From: Methanosarcinales archaeon
Lineage (GTDB): Archaea > Halobacteriota > Syntropharchaeia > Alkanophagales > Methanospirareceae
Length of the DNA: 33,527 nt
Direction of reading: 5' to 3'
NCBI GenBank assembly: GCA_030611585.1
Contig: JAUWPM010000009.1
Span: 1-33,527 of the forward strand
Positions within the stretch are counted from its first letter, which is position 1. Every line of letters begins with the position of its first letter. A model generated the notes under the pieces. The model worked only from the letters and a program-made list of their open reading frames with translations, ran no database searches and had not been told where the DNA came from. The translations under genes were made by a program, and so were the position numbers. Of this stretch, positions 1 through 8,139 are shown in pieces.

Positions 1-1211
1 ACCTTTATAATATCATTCTCCTCCAATGCGTGTTTCTCACCCAGTCGGAGTTTGGTTCTCGCGTCCACGGCATAAAGGAAGCTCTCTCCGATGTCCGAAT
101 GAACCGAGAAGGCTAAGTCCCTGGCTGTGCTCCCTCTTTTCAAGAGAAACGCATCTGGCAGAACCTTACCTACGGAATCACTGAATTTGTGCTCGTCCTC
201 CACCGGATACGCAACTACGTAGTCCAACAAATCAAACACCATACGATTTATTATCTCCTGGACTCCCGTGCCTTCATACGCACGAATAAACTCTCTTATC
301 CGTTCCAGTCCTTTCCGCTGCTTTTCCGTGGGGTTAGACGAAATCTCAAAATCCGCATCTCCGGGCAGATACGTTATGATTTTGTTCTTCGCTGCGGTTC
401 TCAAAGCGAGTTCCGCCTCCGCAGAACATGGGATTACCGGTTCCCTATCTTCTTTTTCTTTGCTTTTGTCTTTCAGTTTCTTTATGTTCTCTTCAGGCGC
501 AATATCTGCTTTATTCGCCGCAATGAGCATCTTTTTACTCCGCTTTATTACCGCGGCAGCCAACTCCTTCAGGTCATCATCAGTCCACGACTTAAAGTTA
601 GCGCGGTCTAAATCTAAACTGCGGGATTCTAATAGAACCGCCTTTATGTGCTCTTCCGTTACGCCAACACCCGCTAATTGCTCGGATAGCAACCGCTCTA
701 TCTTCGTTCCTTCTAATTCCGCCTTCCTCTCCAGTTTTCGCCAATTCCGCTTTATTATCCCGTACACCCACATATTCAACTCCGCTTCGAAGAACTCAAC
801 GTCTTCAAGCGGGTTATGGCTTCCAACGTCCACCACGTTGCCATCCGCATCCGTCCCTCCTGATGCGTCTACGACGTGTATTATCGCTTCTGCCTGCCGG
901 AGTTCGTCTAAAAATTCGTTCCCCAAACCTCTTCCTTCGTGTGCACCCCTGACCAGTCCCGCAACGTCCAGGAGCCCCACGGGTACGAAACGAAACCCAT
1001 CAATGCAATTCCCGCACCCCTCTCCGCCCCCTATCGCCTGCTGAATCGCTTCTTCTTGACACGGGCATTTTACCTTCACGTATGCAATCCCGGTATTGGG
1101 TGCGATGGTGGTGAACGGATACGCGGCTATTTCAACGTCTGCGAGTGTAGAAGCCTTAAAAAAAGTGGATTTGCCCGAATTCGGCTTCCCGGCTATCGCT
1201 ATTGTTATCAT
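1..1211 (-). CDS. YchF/YGR210-type GTPase, 3' end cut by window edge
   Basis: This is a TRAFAC GTPase of the Obg-related YchF family, the archaeal/YGR210c branch, thought to act in translation on the ribosome. The P-loop GKPNSGKS is at residues 8-15. A Cys cluster (CPC...GCGNC, about residues 49-69) precedes the G3 motif DVAGLV and the segment GAHEGRGLGN. The G4 motif is NKAD, the GTP-specific form, unlike the altered NxxE of bacterial YchF. The last ~80 visible residues look like the C-terminal TGS domain, and 403 codons are present, so only a few residues are missing beyond base 1. The ATG at 1211 is preceded by GGTGGAG, a good Shine-Dalgarno site. It lies 10 bp after the UPF0147 gene and is probably in one operon with it. 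The opposite strand holds long open frames that are shadows of this gene. Confidence 0.9.
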   Translation of the reverse strand, partial: MITIAIAGKPNSGKSTFFKASTLADVEIAAYPFTTIAPNTGIAYVKVKCPCQEEAIQQAIGGGEGCGNCIDGFRFVPVGLLDVAGLVRGAHEGRGLGNEFLDELRQAEAIIHVVDASGGTDADGNVVDVGSHNPLEDVEFFEAELNMWVYGIIKRNWRKLERKAELEGTKIERLLSEQLAGVGVTEEHIKAVLLESRSLDLDRANFKSWTDDDLKELAAAVIKRSKKMLIAANKADIAPEENIKKLKDKSKEKEDREPVIPCSAEAELALRTAAKNKIITYLPGDADFEISSNPTEKQRKGLERIREFIRAYEGTGVQEIINRMVFDLLDYVVAYPVEDEHKFSDSVGKVLPDAFLLKRGSTARDLAFSVHSDIGESFLYAVDARTKLRLGEKHALEENDIIK

Positions 1212-1221
1212 TTCTCCACCT

Positions 1222-1494
1222 TCAGTCTTCAACCGCAATCGTTTCTAACTGACTCACTATGTTCCACACCAACGCCCTTGTATGAGAAGGAATGTTTTGG
1301 TTGGTAGCGAGTTCATCCAGATCGGAGATCACCGCTGCTACTCGAACGGACAGAGACGCATCGCCATTCAGCAGCTTATCTTTTACTTCTCCCGTTGATC
1401 GCCTTATGTTTCTCGGAACCGTGATGTCTCCTATTATCTCTTCAAACATCTCGGTGCATCTCCTCACGATTTCTTCTTTATCCGCAACTTCCAT
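1222..1494 (-). CDS. UPF0147 family protein
   Basis: This is a 90-residue all-helical protein of the archaeal UPF0147 family, whose function is unknown. The family hallmarks are visible: TVPRNIRR near residue 25, a middle segment SVRVAAVISDLDEL, and the C-terminal HTRALVWNIVSQLE. The length is normal for the family. It is the first gene of a two-gene unit with the YchF-like GTPase 10 bp downstream, which fits a translation-related role, although that is only context. The 126 bp upstream are AT-rich on the distal side and may contain its promoter; no single TATA box stands out. Confidence 0.92.
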   Translation of the reverse strand: MEVADKEEIVRRCTEMFEEIIGDITVPRNIRRSTGEVKDKLLNGDASLSVRVAAVISDLDELATNQNIPSHTRALVWNIVSQLETIAVED

Positions 1495-1620
1495 TCGCTC
1501 TTACCCCCGCCTCTATTCTATTCCCCGTGTAAAGCAAGTATAGGAGACCTGTAAAAGTGTAAAAGAACCACACATTAAAAATGTTTTACGCGACAGTTTA
1601 AATCCCCTCATTATCTGCTA

Positions 1621-2490
1621 TCAAACCCTTAACCCCCCAAGAATACTGATAAATAACGCTGCTGCTATTATATCCGCGGTGGAGCCGGGATTTAGGCCCT
1701 CCCTGATAAGCTCCTCATCGAATTCCTCTATCTCTCTACGCTTGTAGCCCTGATTTACAATCTGATCTGCCCTATCCTTCACGTATCTGCTCTTTTCCGC
1801 GCCGAATTTCATTTTAATAAAGGTATCCTCCTCTTCCGATAGCAACCGAAGATAAGCATGAGTTACAGCATCGTTTATGCGCTTCTCTTTGACAAAATCA
1901 TTTATCCGCGATGCGTATCTGAAAGTCAGCCCAAATCCGCCCACCAATTCACGTGAAATCAAATCATACGATGCCGAAATGGTAAGTATCTCGTAAAGGG
2001 AGAACTGCTTTTTTCTTATCTCCTTTATCGCACCCTCGTCCGCCAGATTAAATTCTGGCACGTCTCTTCTCACTTTTACCTTTGCCTTTGGGAACGCAGT
2101 GTAAACTTCTATTGCATCGTCCGTAGTGGTATTCAGCATGATTTCCGCTGCTTTTCGCTTTAGCTTCTCCACATCGTAACTTTCACAAGCACCCGCAGCC
2201 ATCGCTAAAGGAATCAACAGGAGTAGAGCGCCGAAATGCGTATTTCCACCACTTTGCCACGCGACACTTTCTTCCACTCCTCTTCTTATCAATTCACCCA
2301 CACCCGTTCCTTTGCTCCTCTCAGCCGCTTCTCTCAATACCGGGTACACGGCAACCGAAGAAGCGAGGAAATGCTCATAACTCGTATCTACGAAGTCGTG
2401 TGTTCGATCAACATTACCGGGCTTCGGATATGCGGATACTTCCAGGAGCAAAGCCAATTGCGCACTTCTCGCAACGTCATCCTCGTTCAT
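1621..2490 (-). CDS. Triphosphoribosyl-dephospho-CoA synthase-like protein (CitG/MdcB family)
   Basis: This belongs to the CitG/MdcB family, whose bacterial members make the 2'-(5''-triphosphoribosyl)-3'-dephospho-CoA prosthetic-group precursor from ATP and dephospho-CoA for citrate or malonate lyase carrier proteins. Seen here: the N-terminal motif SAYPKPGNVDRTHDF (about residues 19-33), the central GGNTHFGALLLLIPLA and the C-terminal GSTADIIAAALFISIL. At 289 residues it matches the archaeal group. No citrate lyase or malonate decarboxylase gene is in the window, and archaea with this gene usually lack them, so the real product is unknown. It is a single gene with AT-rich flanks and is divergent from the dUTPase gene across 141 bp. 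Confidence 0.85.
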   Translation of the reverse strand: MNEDDVARSAQLALLLEVSAYPKPGNVDRTHDFVDTSYEHFLASSVAVYPVLREAAERSKGTGVGELIRRGVEESVAWQSGGNTHFGALLLLIPLAMAAGACESYDVEKLKRKAAEIMLNTTTDDAIEVYTAFPKAKVKVRRDVPEFNLADEGAIKEIRKKQFSLYEILTISASYDLISRELVGGFGLTFRYASRINDFVKEKRINDAVTHAYLRLLSEEEDTFIKMKFGAEKSRYVKDRADQIVNQGYKRREIEEFDEELIREGLNPGSTADIIAAALFISILGGLRV

Positions 2491-2631
2491 TATTCTATCT
2501 ATCTAAATTTGATTACGTTTTGAAACTGTATAGACATGTAAGATTTTATGCCGTGGAAATAAAAAGTTACTACTATCAGTTAAATTGTTGGATGTCAGAG
2601 GCTTGACACTATAGGAATAAGGAGAACGCAC

Positions 2632-3201
2632 GTGAATGGAATAGGGAAAGAGCTTTCGGATTTATCTGGCTCTGTGCTTTCAAGGAGTCAAATTAGAGCA
2701 CTCTTACGCACTAAACCGCCCCTAATCGAGGAACTGATTGACGTTAACACGCAACTGCAGCCCAACGGCGTGGACTTAACGGTACGGCAGATAGAGAAAA
2801 TCGTGAGTGCGGGTTGTATTGATTTCAGTAATAATGACCGGAAGCTTTCGGAGACCGAGAAACTCGATTTTGACGCTGATGGGCTGTTTTTGCCTCCCGG
2901 ATCATACAAGGTGATTTATAATGAGATTGTTCATCTACCAAAGGATATTATGGCAATCGGAGCGCCACGAACAAGTCTCTTACGATGCGGCGTTACGATT
3001 GAAACGGGATTTTGGGATGCGGGTTATGAAGGCAGAAGCGAATCGTTGTTGATAGTGGTTAACGAAAAGGGCTTTTATGTGAAGAGAAATGCACGTATCC
3101 TCCAGTTGGTTTTTATCCAGTTCTATAAAGCCGCAGGCAGCGGGTACGCGGGAATATACCAATCAGAAAACATTGGTCAACGCCAAAAGACGCTTGATTG
3201 A
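2632..3201 (+). CDS. dut: dUTPase of the archaeal dCTP-deaminase/dUTPase fold
   Basis: The 189-residue protein belongs to the trimeric dUTPase/dCTP deaminase superfamily and most resembles the archaeal dUTP nucleotidohydrolases, which keep uracil out of DNA. Visible motifs are QPNGVDLTV, the PRTSLLRCG segment (the usual P-R-S-S-L-x-R-x-G), WDAGYEGR, and a C-terminal YQSENIG. In dCTP deaminases a catalytic Glu follows the DxGxxG motif five residues on (DPGFKGxxxLE). Here that position is Leu, which favours plain dUTPase activity over deamination. The start is GTG at 2632 with AAGGAG about 8 bp upstream; the ATG at 2636 is out of frame. Confidence 0.85.
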   Translation: MNGIGKELSDLSGSVLSRSQIRALLRTKPPLIEELIDVNTQLQPNGVDLTVRQIEKIVSAGCIDFSNNDRKLSETEKLDFDADGLFLPPGSYKVIYNEIVHLPKDIMAIGAPRTSLLRCGVTIETGFWDAGYEGRSESLLIVVNEKGFYVKRNARILQLVFIQFYKAAGSGYAGIYQSENIGQRQKTLD

Positions 3202-3245
3202 CGTGTGAATTTGTATCTCAAGTGTTTTTGGGCTGTCCGAAAAAC

Positions 3246-3387
3246 AACCACAAGATTACACTGATTTACACGGTTTTTTCTTTTTGTTGGGCAGGTGGGC
3301 TATTTTTAACGGCATTGACCTTTCATCTTGTCTGTGTTAATCTGCGTCAACAATTTATTTTCTATTTTCTTGTGTTAATCTTGTGAG
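3246..3387. repeat. Dispersed palindromic-end repeat, copy 1
   Basis: The left end reads AACCACAAGATTACACTG and the right end reads TGTGTTAATCTTGTGAG, which are inverted copies of each other with one extra T. Internal direct units such as GATTTACAC and GTGTTAATCTG repeat the same theme. It fills the gap between the dUTPase gene and the zinc mini-protein gene, both of which end here (convergent 3' ends). No start codon with a credible protein was found inside. Related copies are listed below. Confidence 0.75.
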
Positions 3388-3400
3388 CCTTTCCAACTAA

Positions 3401-3673
3401 CTAAATGCAAACTTGTCCTATACCTTTACATTTTGGACATTTTATGCTTCTGAAGCCTACGCGATCCGAGATCCGACCCTTTCCGTTGCAACTGTCACAC
3501 ACTACAATTATTCCATCTCCTACGATTATAACTTCTCCCTCACCATCACAAACGGGACAAGTGCTCTTTTTTAACCCATATATATCATCAAGTACAACCC
3601 CTTTCCCTTGACAATAACCACAACGAACAGGGTTTTGCTTTCTTCCTGGGCACAGCTTATATGCTTTTGTCAT
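3401..3673 (-). CDS. Zinc mini-protein with four CxxCxGxG motifs (DnaJ zinc-domain-like)
   Basis: The protein has 90 residues and almost nothing but four CxxCxGxG repeats: CGYCQGKG, CPVCDGEG, CDSCNGKG and CPKCKGIG, preceded by a short basic N-terminus. This is the layout of the cysteine-rich central domain of DnaJ/Hsp40, which binds two zinc ions, but there is no J domain or C-terminal substrate domain. Such stand-alone domains are probably small chaperone- or redox-type zinc proteins; the true role here is unknown. A clear TATA box lies about 35 bp before the ATG. It ends with TAG, one of only two such terminal stop codons noted among clearly intact genes in the window. Confidence 0.85.
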   Translation of the reverse strand: MTKAYKLCPGRKQNPVRCGYCQGKGVVLDDIYGLKKSTCPVCDGEGEVIIVGDGIIVVCDSCNGKGRISDRVGFRSIKCPKCKGIGQVCI

Positions 3674-3705
3674 TTTTACGCTTCAGAAACGTATGAGTTG
3701 TAGGG

Positions 3706-3714
3706 ATATATAAG
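3706..3714 (-). promoter_or_regulatory. TATA box of the zinc mini-protein gene
   Basis: On the minus strand this reads CTTATATAT with a purine-rich stretch just before it. Its centre is about 37 bp before the ATG, which predicts a leader of roughly 10 nt. Confidence 0.55.
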
Positions 3715-3790
3715 CTTTTCGGTATTTGAGGGTTTTTAAATTATATCCGCTGGCGGTGAATTTAAACCAATGATGAAACACCACAATTCT

Positions 3791-4393
3791 TTATCCGCCC
3801 CTCCTTTCCATCCTGTACACATCCACCCCTATAAACTTCCTATCCTTTTTGTGAAACCAGAACCGCCGTTTTAGTGGAAAAGCAACTGGAAAACGATGAA
3901 TTGCCACAGAGGGCATCAAACTTCTTAAAAAAGATTCACTGCCTTCGTTAAGTATAGAATAAACAACAGGCGAGATTTCAAACGCCTTTTCCAAAAAGAC
4001 TCTATCCGCATGTCTGTTCTTCCTCTGTGCACCAAACGGAGGATTCATCACCACGGTATCTCCTTTTCCTTCTACTAATCGCACATCACTCTTTCGGAAT
4101 TCTACTTTCACATCCAATCTCTTACAATTCCGAAGAGCAACTGCTATCGCCTTCTCATCGCTATCTATCCCGATTACTGCTTTCGCACCCAGTACCTTCG
4201 CGCCGATCCCCAGTATCCCATTACCGCAGCCGAGATCGTAGACCATCTGGTCTTCTATATCGCCGCTCATAAACGCGAAATACAACAATTCCGAAGCTAC
4301 CGTAGCAGGAGTTGAGTACTGCTCGCGGTCTGCATCGGGCTCCGGTATGTCATCCACACGTTCTAACAGGATTGCCAGTTCCTTCTTCTTCAT
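3791..4393 (-). CDS. METTL5-like rRNA adenine-N6 methyltransferase
   Basis: This is a class I SAM-dependent methyltransferase of COG2263, the archaeal relatives of METTL5, which N6-methylates one adenosine in the small-subunit rRNA. Motif I is VYDLGCGNGILGIGA (about residues 51-65), followed by the acidic VIGIDSDE that binds the SAM ribose. The catalytic motif IV is NPPFG near residue 117, typical of N6-adenine enzymes. The segment EQYSTPATVASELL at residues 24-37 matches the conserved N-terminal helix that precedes the fold. The 200-residue length is normal. It is divergently transcribed from the pyrophosphatase gene and appears to share a TATA region with it. The exact rRNA target is inferred from the family. 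Confidence 0.88.
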   Translation of the reverse strand: MKKKELAILLERVDDIPEPDADREQYSTPATVASELLYFAFMSGDIEDQMVYDLGCGNGILGIGAKVLGAKAVIGIDSDEKAIAVALRNCKRLDVKVEFRKSDVRLVEGKGDTVVMNPPFGAQRKNRHADRVFLEKAFEISPVVYSILNEGSESFLRSLMPSVAIHRFPVAFPLKRRFWFHKKDRKFIGVDVYRMERRGG

Positions 4394-4423
4394 TGTAAAC
4401 TTTACTCAACAATATCAAAAGCT

Positions 4424-4435
4424 TTAAATATAGCT
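4424..4435. promoter_or_regulatory. Shared bidirectional TATA region between METTL5-like gene and hppA
   Basis: The near-palindromic CTTTAAATATAG gives TTTAAATATA on the plus strand, about 33 bp before the hppA ATG, and CTATATTTAAAG on the minus strand, about 36 bp before the methyltransferase ATG. Both distances fit short-leader archaeal transcripts, so one element may serve both genes. Confidence 0.5.
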
Positions 4436-4462
4436 CTGTGTATACAGAATAGGGGAATAGAC

Positions 4463-6469
4463 ATGTTAACGATAATGATGATGGTATTGGCCGTAGGTAT
4501 TGCTTCTCTTTGCTTTGCCGCGTACTTAGCTTTTGGTATTTTAAGAGAGAGCGAGGGTAGCGAGAAGGTAAAGGAGCTTTCTTTGGCCATTAATCGCGGA
4601 GCTATGGCTTTTCTACGCCGGGAATTCACTGTGCTGCTCATCTTTACCGTAGTTATGGTATTAATCTTGGCTTTTGTTATAGCGCCCAGCAGTGCGTTGG
4701 CTTATCTTATGGGCACGGTAATGTCGTCATTAGCAGGATTTTTAGGTATGAGCATTGCCACCAGGTCTAATGGTAGGACTGCCAATGCAGCCATCAACAG
4801 CTATGCCAAAGCATTACGGATTTCTTTCTCCGCGGGTGCGGTAATGGGGCTATGTGTTGTTGGCCTGGGAATAATCGGGCTGGTTATTACCGTCATGCTC
4901 TTCCCGGATCCTCACGTTTGGTTAGCTTATGCCTTTGGATCATCCTTGGTCGCTCTTTTCCTTAGAGTCGGAGGCGGCATTTTCACCAAGAGCGCAGATG
5001 TTGGTGCCGATTTAGTGGGAAAAGTAGAAGCAGACATTCCGGAGGACGATCCAAGAAATCCCGCGGTTATTGCTGACTTAGTCGGCGATAATGTTGGTGA
5101 CGTTACTGGCATGGGCTCCGACCTTTTCGAGTCCTATGTTTCCGCCATAGCGGCTGCCATGGTTTTAGGTACGATTTATTATGAAGGAAATGTGGGCGTG
5201 ACCTTGCCATTGGTCATTGGAGCGGTAGGCATTGTAGCATCCATGATTGGAATACTCTTTGTCAGACCTAAAGAAGTTACTGGCGGTTTCGAGCTGCAAA
5301 CAGCGCAAGCACGAGCTACCATGAACCGGGGGACATACGTAAGCTGTATATTGATGATAATCATCAGCTACTTTGTCATCACCCAATTTTTAGCTGATGG
5401 AACCGGGGTTTTCATTGCTATGCTTACAGGGCTTATTTGTGGTCTTGTTGTTGGCTGGGTTACTGTGTACTTTACTGCTTCAGAGCGTAGACCAACAGCA
5501 GGCATAGCCAAATCAGCTCAGAGTGGAGCGGGAATCACCATCATCGAAGGTTTCTCGGTAGGTATGTTAAGCACCGTAATACCTTTGATTGCTATCTGCA
5601 TTGCCACGTTGATTTCCAATTACTTTGCAGGATTGTTTGGTATAGCTATCGCTGCGGTGGGCATGCTGGCAATTTTAGGAATGACTTTAGCTACGGATTG
5701 CTACGGTCCCATAGCAGATAACGCCGCAGGCATAGCGGAAATGGCTGGGCTGGGCACGGAGGTGCGAGAGCGCACTGAGGCTTTGGATTCCGTGGGCAAC
5801 ACCACCGCAGCCATAGGCAAAGGCTTTGCCATCTCTTCGGCTGCTTTAGCCGCTTTAGCCTGGTTAGCTACCTATTTCCAGGTTGCGGGGATTATGGAAA
5901 CAGGAGCCAATCTCATCTCAGTAGAGGTAATTGCTGGCTTGATGCTTGGTGGTATGCTAACCTTTTTGTTCTGCGCGTTGACGATGCGAGCGGTGAGCAA
6001 AGGTGCTTTTAATGTGGTGGAGGAAGTAAGGAGGCAGTGGCGAGAAATCCCCGGGCTGCGTGATGGTAAAGCATCCGCGGACTATGTAAAATGTGTGGAT
6101 CTGACCACACGAGGAGCTATATCAGGAATGTTACTCCCGGGAATTCTGGTGATAATCGTTCCCCTCTTTGTTGGTATAACTTTGGGAGTGGAAGCGGTTG
6201 GAGGCTTGCTTGCCGGTGCTTTAGTTACCGGTTTTCTGATGGCAGTGATGATGGCAAATGCAGGTGGCGCCTGGGATAATGCGAAGAAATATATTGAGTC
6301 CGGCAAATTTGGTGGCAAGGGAAGTGAAGCCCATAAAGCAGCAGTGATTGGTGATACCATAGGTGATCCTTTTAAAGATACCGCGGGTCCTTCACTGAAC
6401 ATACTAATAAAGCTGGTAGGTAAGATAGCTGTGATTTTCGCACCACTCTTTGTCATGTTAGCAGTTTAA
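4463..6469 (+). CDS. hppA: Membrane-bound ion-translocating pyrophosphatase
   Basis: This enzyme hydrolyses pyrophosphate and pumps H+ and/or Na+ out across the membrane. The 668 residues form some 16 hydrophobic segments. Substrate-site motifs are intact: DVGADLVGKVEADIPEDDPR and DNVGDVTGMGSDLFE near residues 175-220, then ATDCYGPIADNAAGIAEM near 415 and [17 protein letters not shown] near 632-648. The position that is Lys in K+-independent pumps is Ala here (GNTTAAIGKG, about residue 445), so this should be the K+-dependent class, which includes both proton and sodium pumps; the ion is not settled. It starts at ATG 4463 with AGGGGAA upstream and a TATA box at 4424. A broken second copy of the same gene's tail follows immediately. 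Confidence 0.96.
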   Translation: MLTIMMMVLAVGIASLCFAAYLAFGILRESEGSEKVKELSLAINRGAMAFLRREFTVLLIFTVVMVLILAFVIAPSSALAYLMGTVMSSLAGFLGMSIATRSNGRTANAAINSYAKALRISFSAGAVMGLCVVGLGIIGLVITVMLFPDPHVWLAYAFGSSLVALFLRVGGGIFTKSADVGADLVGKVEADIPEDDPRNPAVIADLVGDNVGDVTGMGSDLFESYVSAIAAAMVLGTIYYEGNVGVTLPLVIGAVGIVASMIGILFVRPKEVTGGFELQTAQARATMNRGTYVSCILMIIISYFVITQFLADGTGVFIAMLTGLICGLVVGWVTVYFTASERRPTAGIAKSAQSGAGITIIEGFSVGMLSTVIPLIAICIATLISNYFAGLFGIAIAAVGMLAILGMTLATDCYGPIADNAAGIAEMAGLGTEVRERTEALDSVGNTTAAIGKGFAISSAALAALAWLATYFQVAGIMETGANLISVEVIAGLMLGGMLTFLFCALTMRAVSKGAFNVVEEVRRQWREIPGLRDGKASADYVKCVDLTTRGAISGMLLPGILVIIVPLFVGITLGVEAVGGLLAGALVTGFLMAVMMANAGGAWDNAKKYIESGKFGGKGSEAHKAAVIGDTIGDPFKDTAGPSLNILIKLVGKIAVIFAPLFVMLAV

Positions 6470-6486
6470 GCAGGCTTATCTTCTCG

Positions 6487-6657
6487 ATGGGCAGCGAGGC
6501 ACATAAAGCCGCACGCAGTCGTCGGCGATACGGTCGGTGACCCGTTCAAAGACACCGCAGGGCATGCGATCAATCCGCTTATCAAGTCAAGGCAATGAAT
6601 ATGGTTGCCATCCTGTTCTCGTCGCTGTTCGTGGCGTATGGTGTGCTGCCGATGTGA
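6487..6657 (+). pseudogene. Decayed C-terminal remnant of a second, divergent hppA
   Basis: Reading three frames in turn recovers GSEAHKAA, then [15 protein letters not shown] and HAINPLIK, then [20 protein letters not shown] and a TGA. This is the last ~53 residues of a membrane pyrophosphatase. Two short tandem duplications explain the frame breaks: CGCACGCA (4 bp, about 6511-6518) and TCAAGTCAAG (5 bp, about 6583-6592). Removing one unit of each restores a single frame. The peptide differs clearly from the tail of the intact hppA just upstream (for example HAINPLIK against PSLNILIK), so this is not a recent duplicate. No upstream part of the gene remains. Confidence 0.85.
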
Positions 6658-6664
6658 AGGGCGT

Positions 6665-7345
6665 ATGAAAATGAAGAAATGTGTAATTTGTAATATTCGC
6701 AAAGGTAAGAGGTTTTGTGTTAAGGAGGACGATTTCATCTGCTCTAAATGCTGTGGAATAATCAGGGACCCACAACTATGCCCCAACGATTGCCCATATC
6801 TTTTTAGTGCGACAGAGAAGAAAAAAGCTGGCGAATTGCCCTTATACAGAGTCCTGATGACAACACCAAAGGGTAGCAAAAGCATTTTAGTCGCGAGGGA
6901 GAAGGAAAATGGGAAACTTCAATTCATCTCCGTCCTGGTAGATGAGTGGAAGATGGGGCTAAAAGATTGTTTCGGAGAGCATGATCTATCAAAAAAAGAA
7001 TTTGACAAGCTTGTAGCAATGCAACCGGATTATTGTGCCGATGCCAACTTAAACGAGTGCAAAGAGATAATCAAGCGGGGCATACTTATCGCTGAAACAC
7101 TGGGCTTGAGAATACCGAGGGAATTCAGAGAGTTCAAATACATTCTGGGCGACCTCGATACCGTTGAGGTTACTGGTTCACTGTACAAATGTTTTGAATG
7201 CGGAAAAGGAGATTTACCCGATGAGATAGTCGAACAGATTAAAGAAGTGACCTTGCATGATGTAGCCGCTGGCGTTTGTGGCACTGAAGATGAGACGATG
7301 CTTTATTTCGTCTGTGACAACTGTAAAGGAGAAGAAGGGGAGTAA
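6665..7345 (+). CDS. Uncharacterised Cys-rich protein with N- and C-terminal zinc-like motifs
   Basis: I do not recognise a named family with certainty. The N-terminus (MKMKKCVICNIRKGKRFC, then ICSKCCG and CPNDCPYLF, residues 1-43) is a Cys-rich module seen in many uncharacterised bacterial and archaeal proteins. The middle (about 60-170) is a mixed alpha/beta region with the segment VDEWKMGLKDCFGEHDLS. The C-terminus has CFECGKGD and a final CDNCKGEEGE, likely a split zinc site. The open frame extends upstream to 6605, but those codons lie over the hppA remnant in another frame, so ATG 6665 is the better start. It stands alone, convergent with the radical SAM gene. Confidence 0.7.
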   Translation: MKMKKCVICNIRKGKRFCVKEDDFICSKCCGIIRDPQLCPNDCPYLFSATEKKKAGELPLYRVLMTTPKGSKSILVAREKENGKLQFISVLVDEWKMGLKDCFGEHDLSKKEFDKLVAMQPDYCADANLNECKEIIKRGILIAETLGLRIPREFREFKYILGDLDTVEVTGSLYKCFECGKGDLPDEIVEQIKEVTLHDVAAGVCGTEDETMLYFVCDNCKGEEGE

Positions 7346-7359
7346 GTGTAAAATAAATT

Positions 7360-8139
7360 TTAATCCTCCGCACCCCGCCTCTTTATCACTTCCACTTTAT
7401 CAATCACCCTTACTTCCGGCTTCATCTTCTCGTAAACCGAACTGACCTCGAATCCTTTAAAGTGCTCCTGTATGCCCTCCATCTGCTCTTGTGAAAGCGG
7501 TTTTACGGCACAAGGTCTCAGCGGCGTATTAAGCTGCACCTCATCCGGCTGTATCTTCTGAGCAATTCGCGCCATTTCCGCCCCGGAATCTTTATTATCA
7601 TCAACGAACATCATTTGCAGACATAATCTGCCCTTGTATCCTCTTCTAAATTCTATGAGCCCCTCTATTATCGCTTCGAGCTTAATCTCTTCGCTTACCG
7701 GTCGGTTCACCTTTTCAAAGATACTCTGATCAGAAGCATCGAGCTTAGCGACCACGATGTCCATCTTCTTCAATTCTTCCTGTACCTGCATGTCCGTAAC
7801 TAAAGCGGCATTGGTCAGGATGGCAACTGGTGTTTTAGGGCACTGCCTTCGGATTGCAGCGGCAACCTCGCCGAGATTCGCGCCCAGTGTCGGCTCGCCC
7901 ATACCTGCAAACGTAATCACATCTGTGGTATCGGCAATGGTATCCGCAATCTCGCTAATCTCACGCTCGATCTCCTCCGTCCGTACGTACACCTTCCGTT
8001 CCGCCGTTTTATTCCCCGTTCGCCCAAGCTGGCAATAGACGCAGTCAAACGAGCAGGTCTTCTCTGTCGTGCTTAAAATGTCCACGCCCAACGACCTGCC
8101 CAGTCGCCACGATGCCACCGGCCCGTACAGGAATCGCAT
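7360..8139 (-). CDS. Radical SAM protein of the COG0731 type
   Basis: This is a radical SAM enzyme. The [4Fe-4S] motif is CSFDCVYC (Cx3Cx2C, residues 28-35), preceded by the family signature YGPVASWRLGRSLGVD at residues 5-20. The SAM-binding segment FAGMGEPTLG follows at about residue 97. The family is known as COG0731-like Fe-S oxidoreductases, related to the tRNA wyosine enzyme TYW1 but without its flavodoxin-like or other domains; the substrate is unknown. The ATG follows the stop codon of the metallo-beta-lactamase gene with no gap (TAAATG), so the two are very likely translated from one message and may act together. Confidence 0.85.
   Translation of the reverse strand: MRFLYGPVASWRLGRSLGVDILSTTEKTCSFDCVYCQLGRTGNKTAERKVYVRTEEIEREISEIADTIADTTDVITFAGMGEPTLGANLGEVAAAIRRQCPKTPVAILTNAALVTDMQVQEELKKMDIVVAKLDASDQSIFEKVNRPVSEEIKLEAIIEGLIEFRRGYKGRLCLQMMFVDDNKDSGAEMARIAQKIQPDEVQLNTPLRPCAVKPLSQEQMEGIQEHFKGFEVSSVYEKMKPEVRVIDKVEVIKRRGAED

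Noticed and set aside
268-1044. Long open frame of 258 codons on the plus strand
   Set aside because: It is Ser/Pro-rich and lies wholly over the minus-strand YchF-like GTPase, whose motifs are unmistakable. It is a shadow.
2632-3201. dCTP deaminase assignment
   Set aside because: The deaminase's catalytic Glu after DxGxxG is Leu here, so dUTPase is the better call.
4402-4641. 79-codon minus-strand frame over the start of hppA
   Set aside because: It covers the shared promoter and the first hppA codons, has no motif, and the METTL5-like and hppA genes explain the region.
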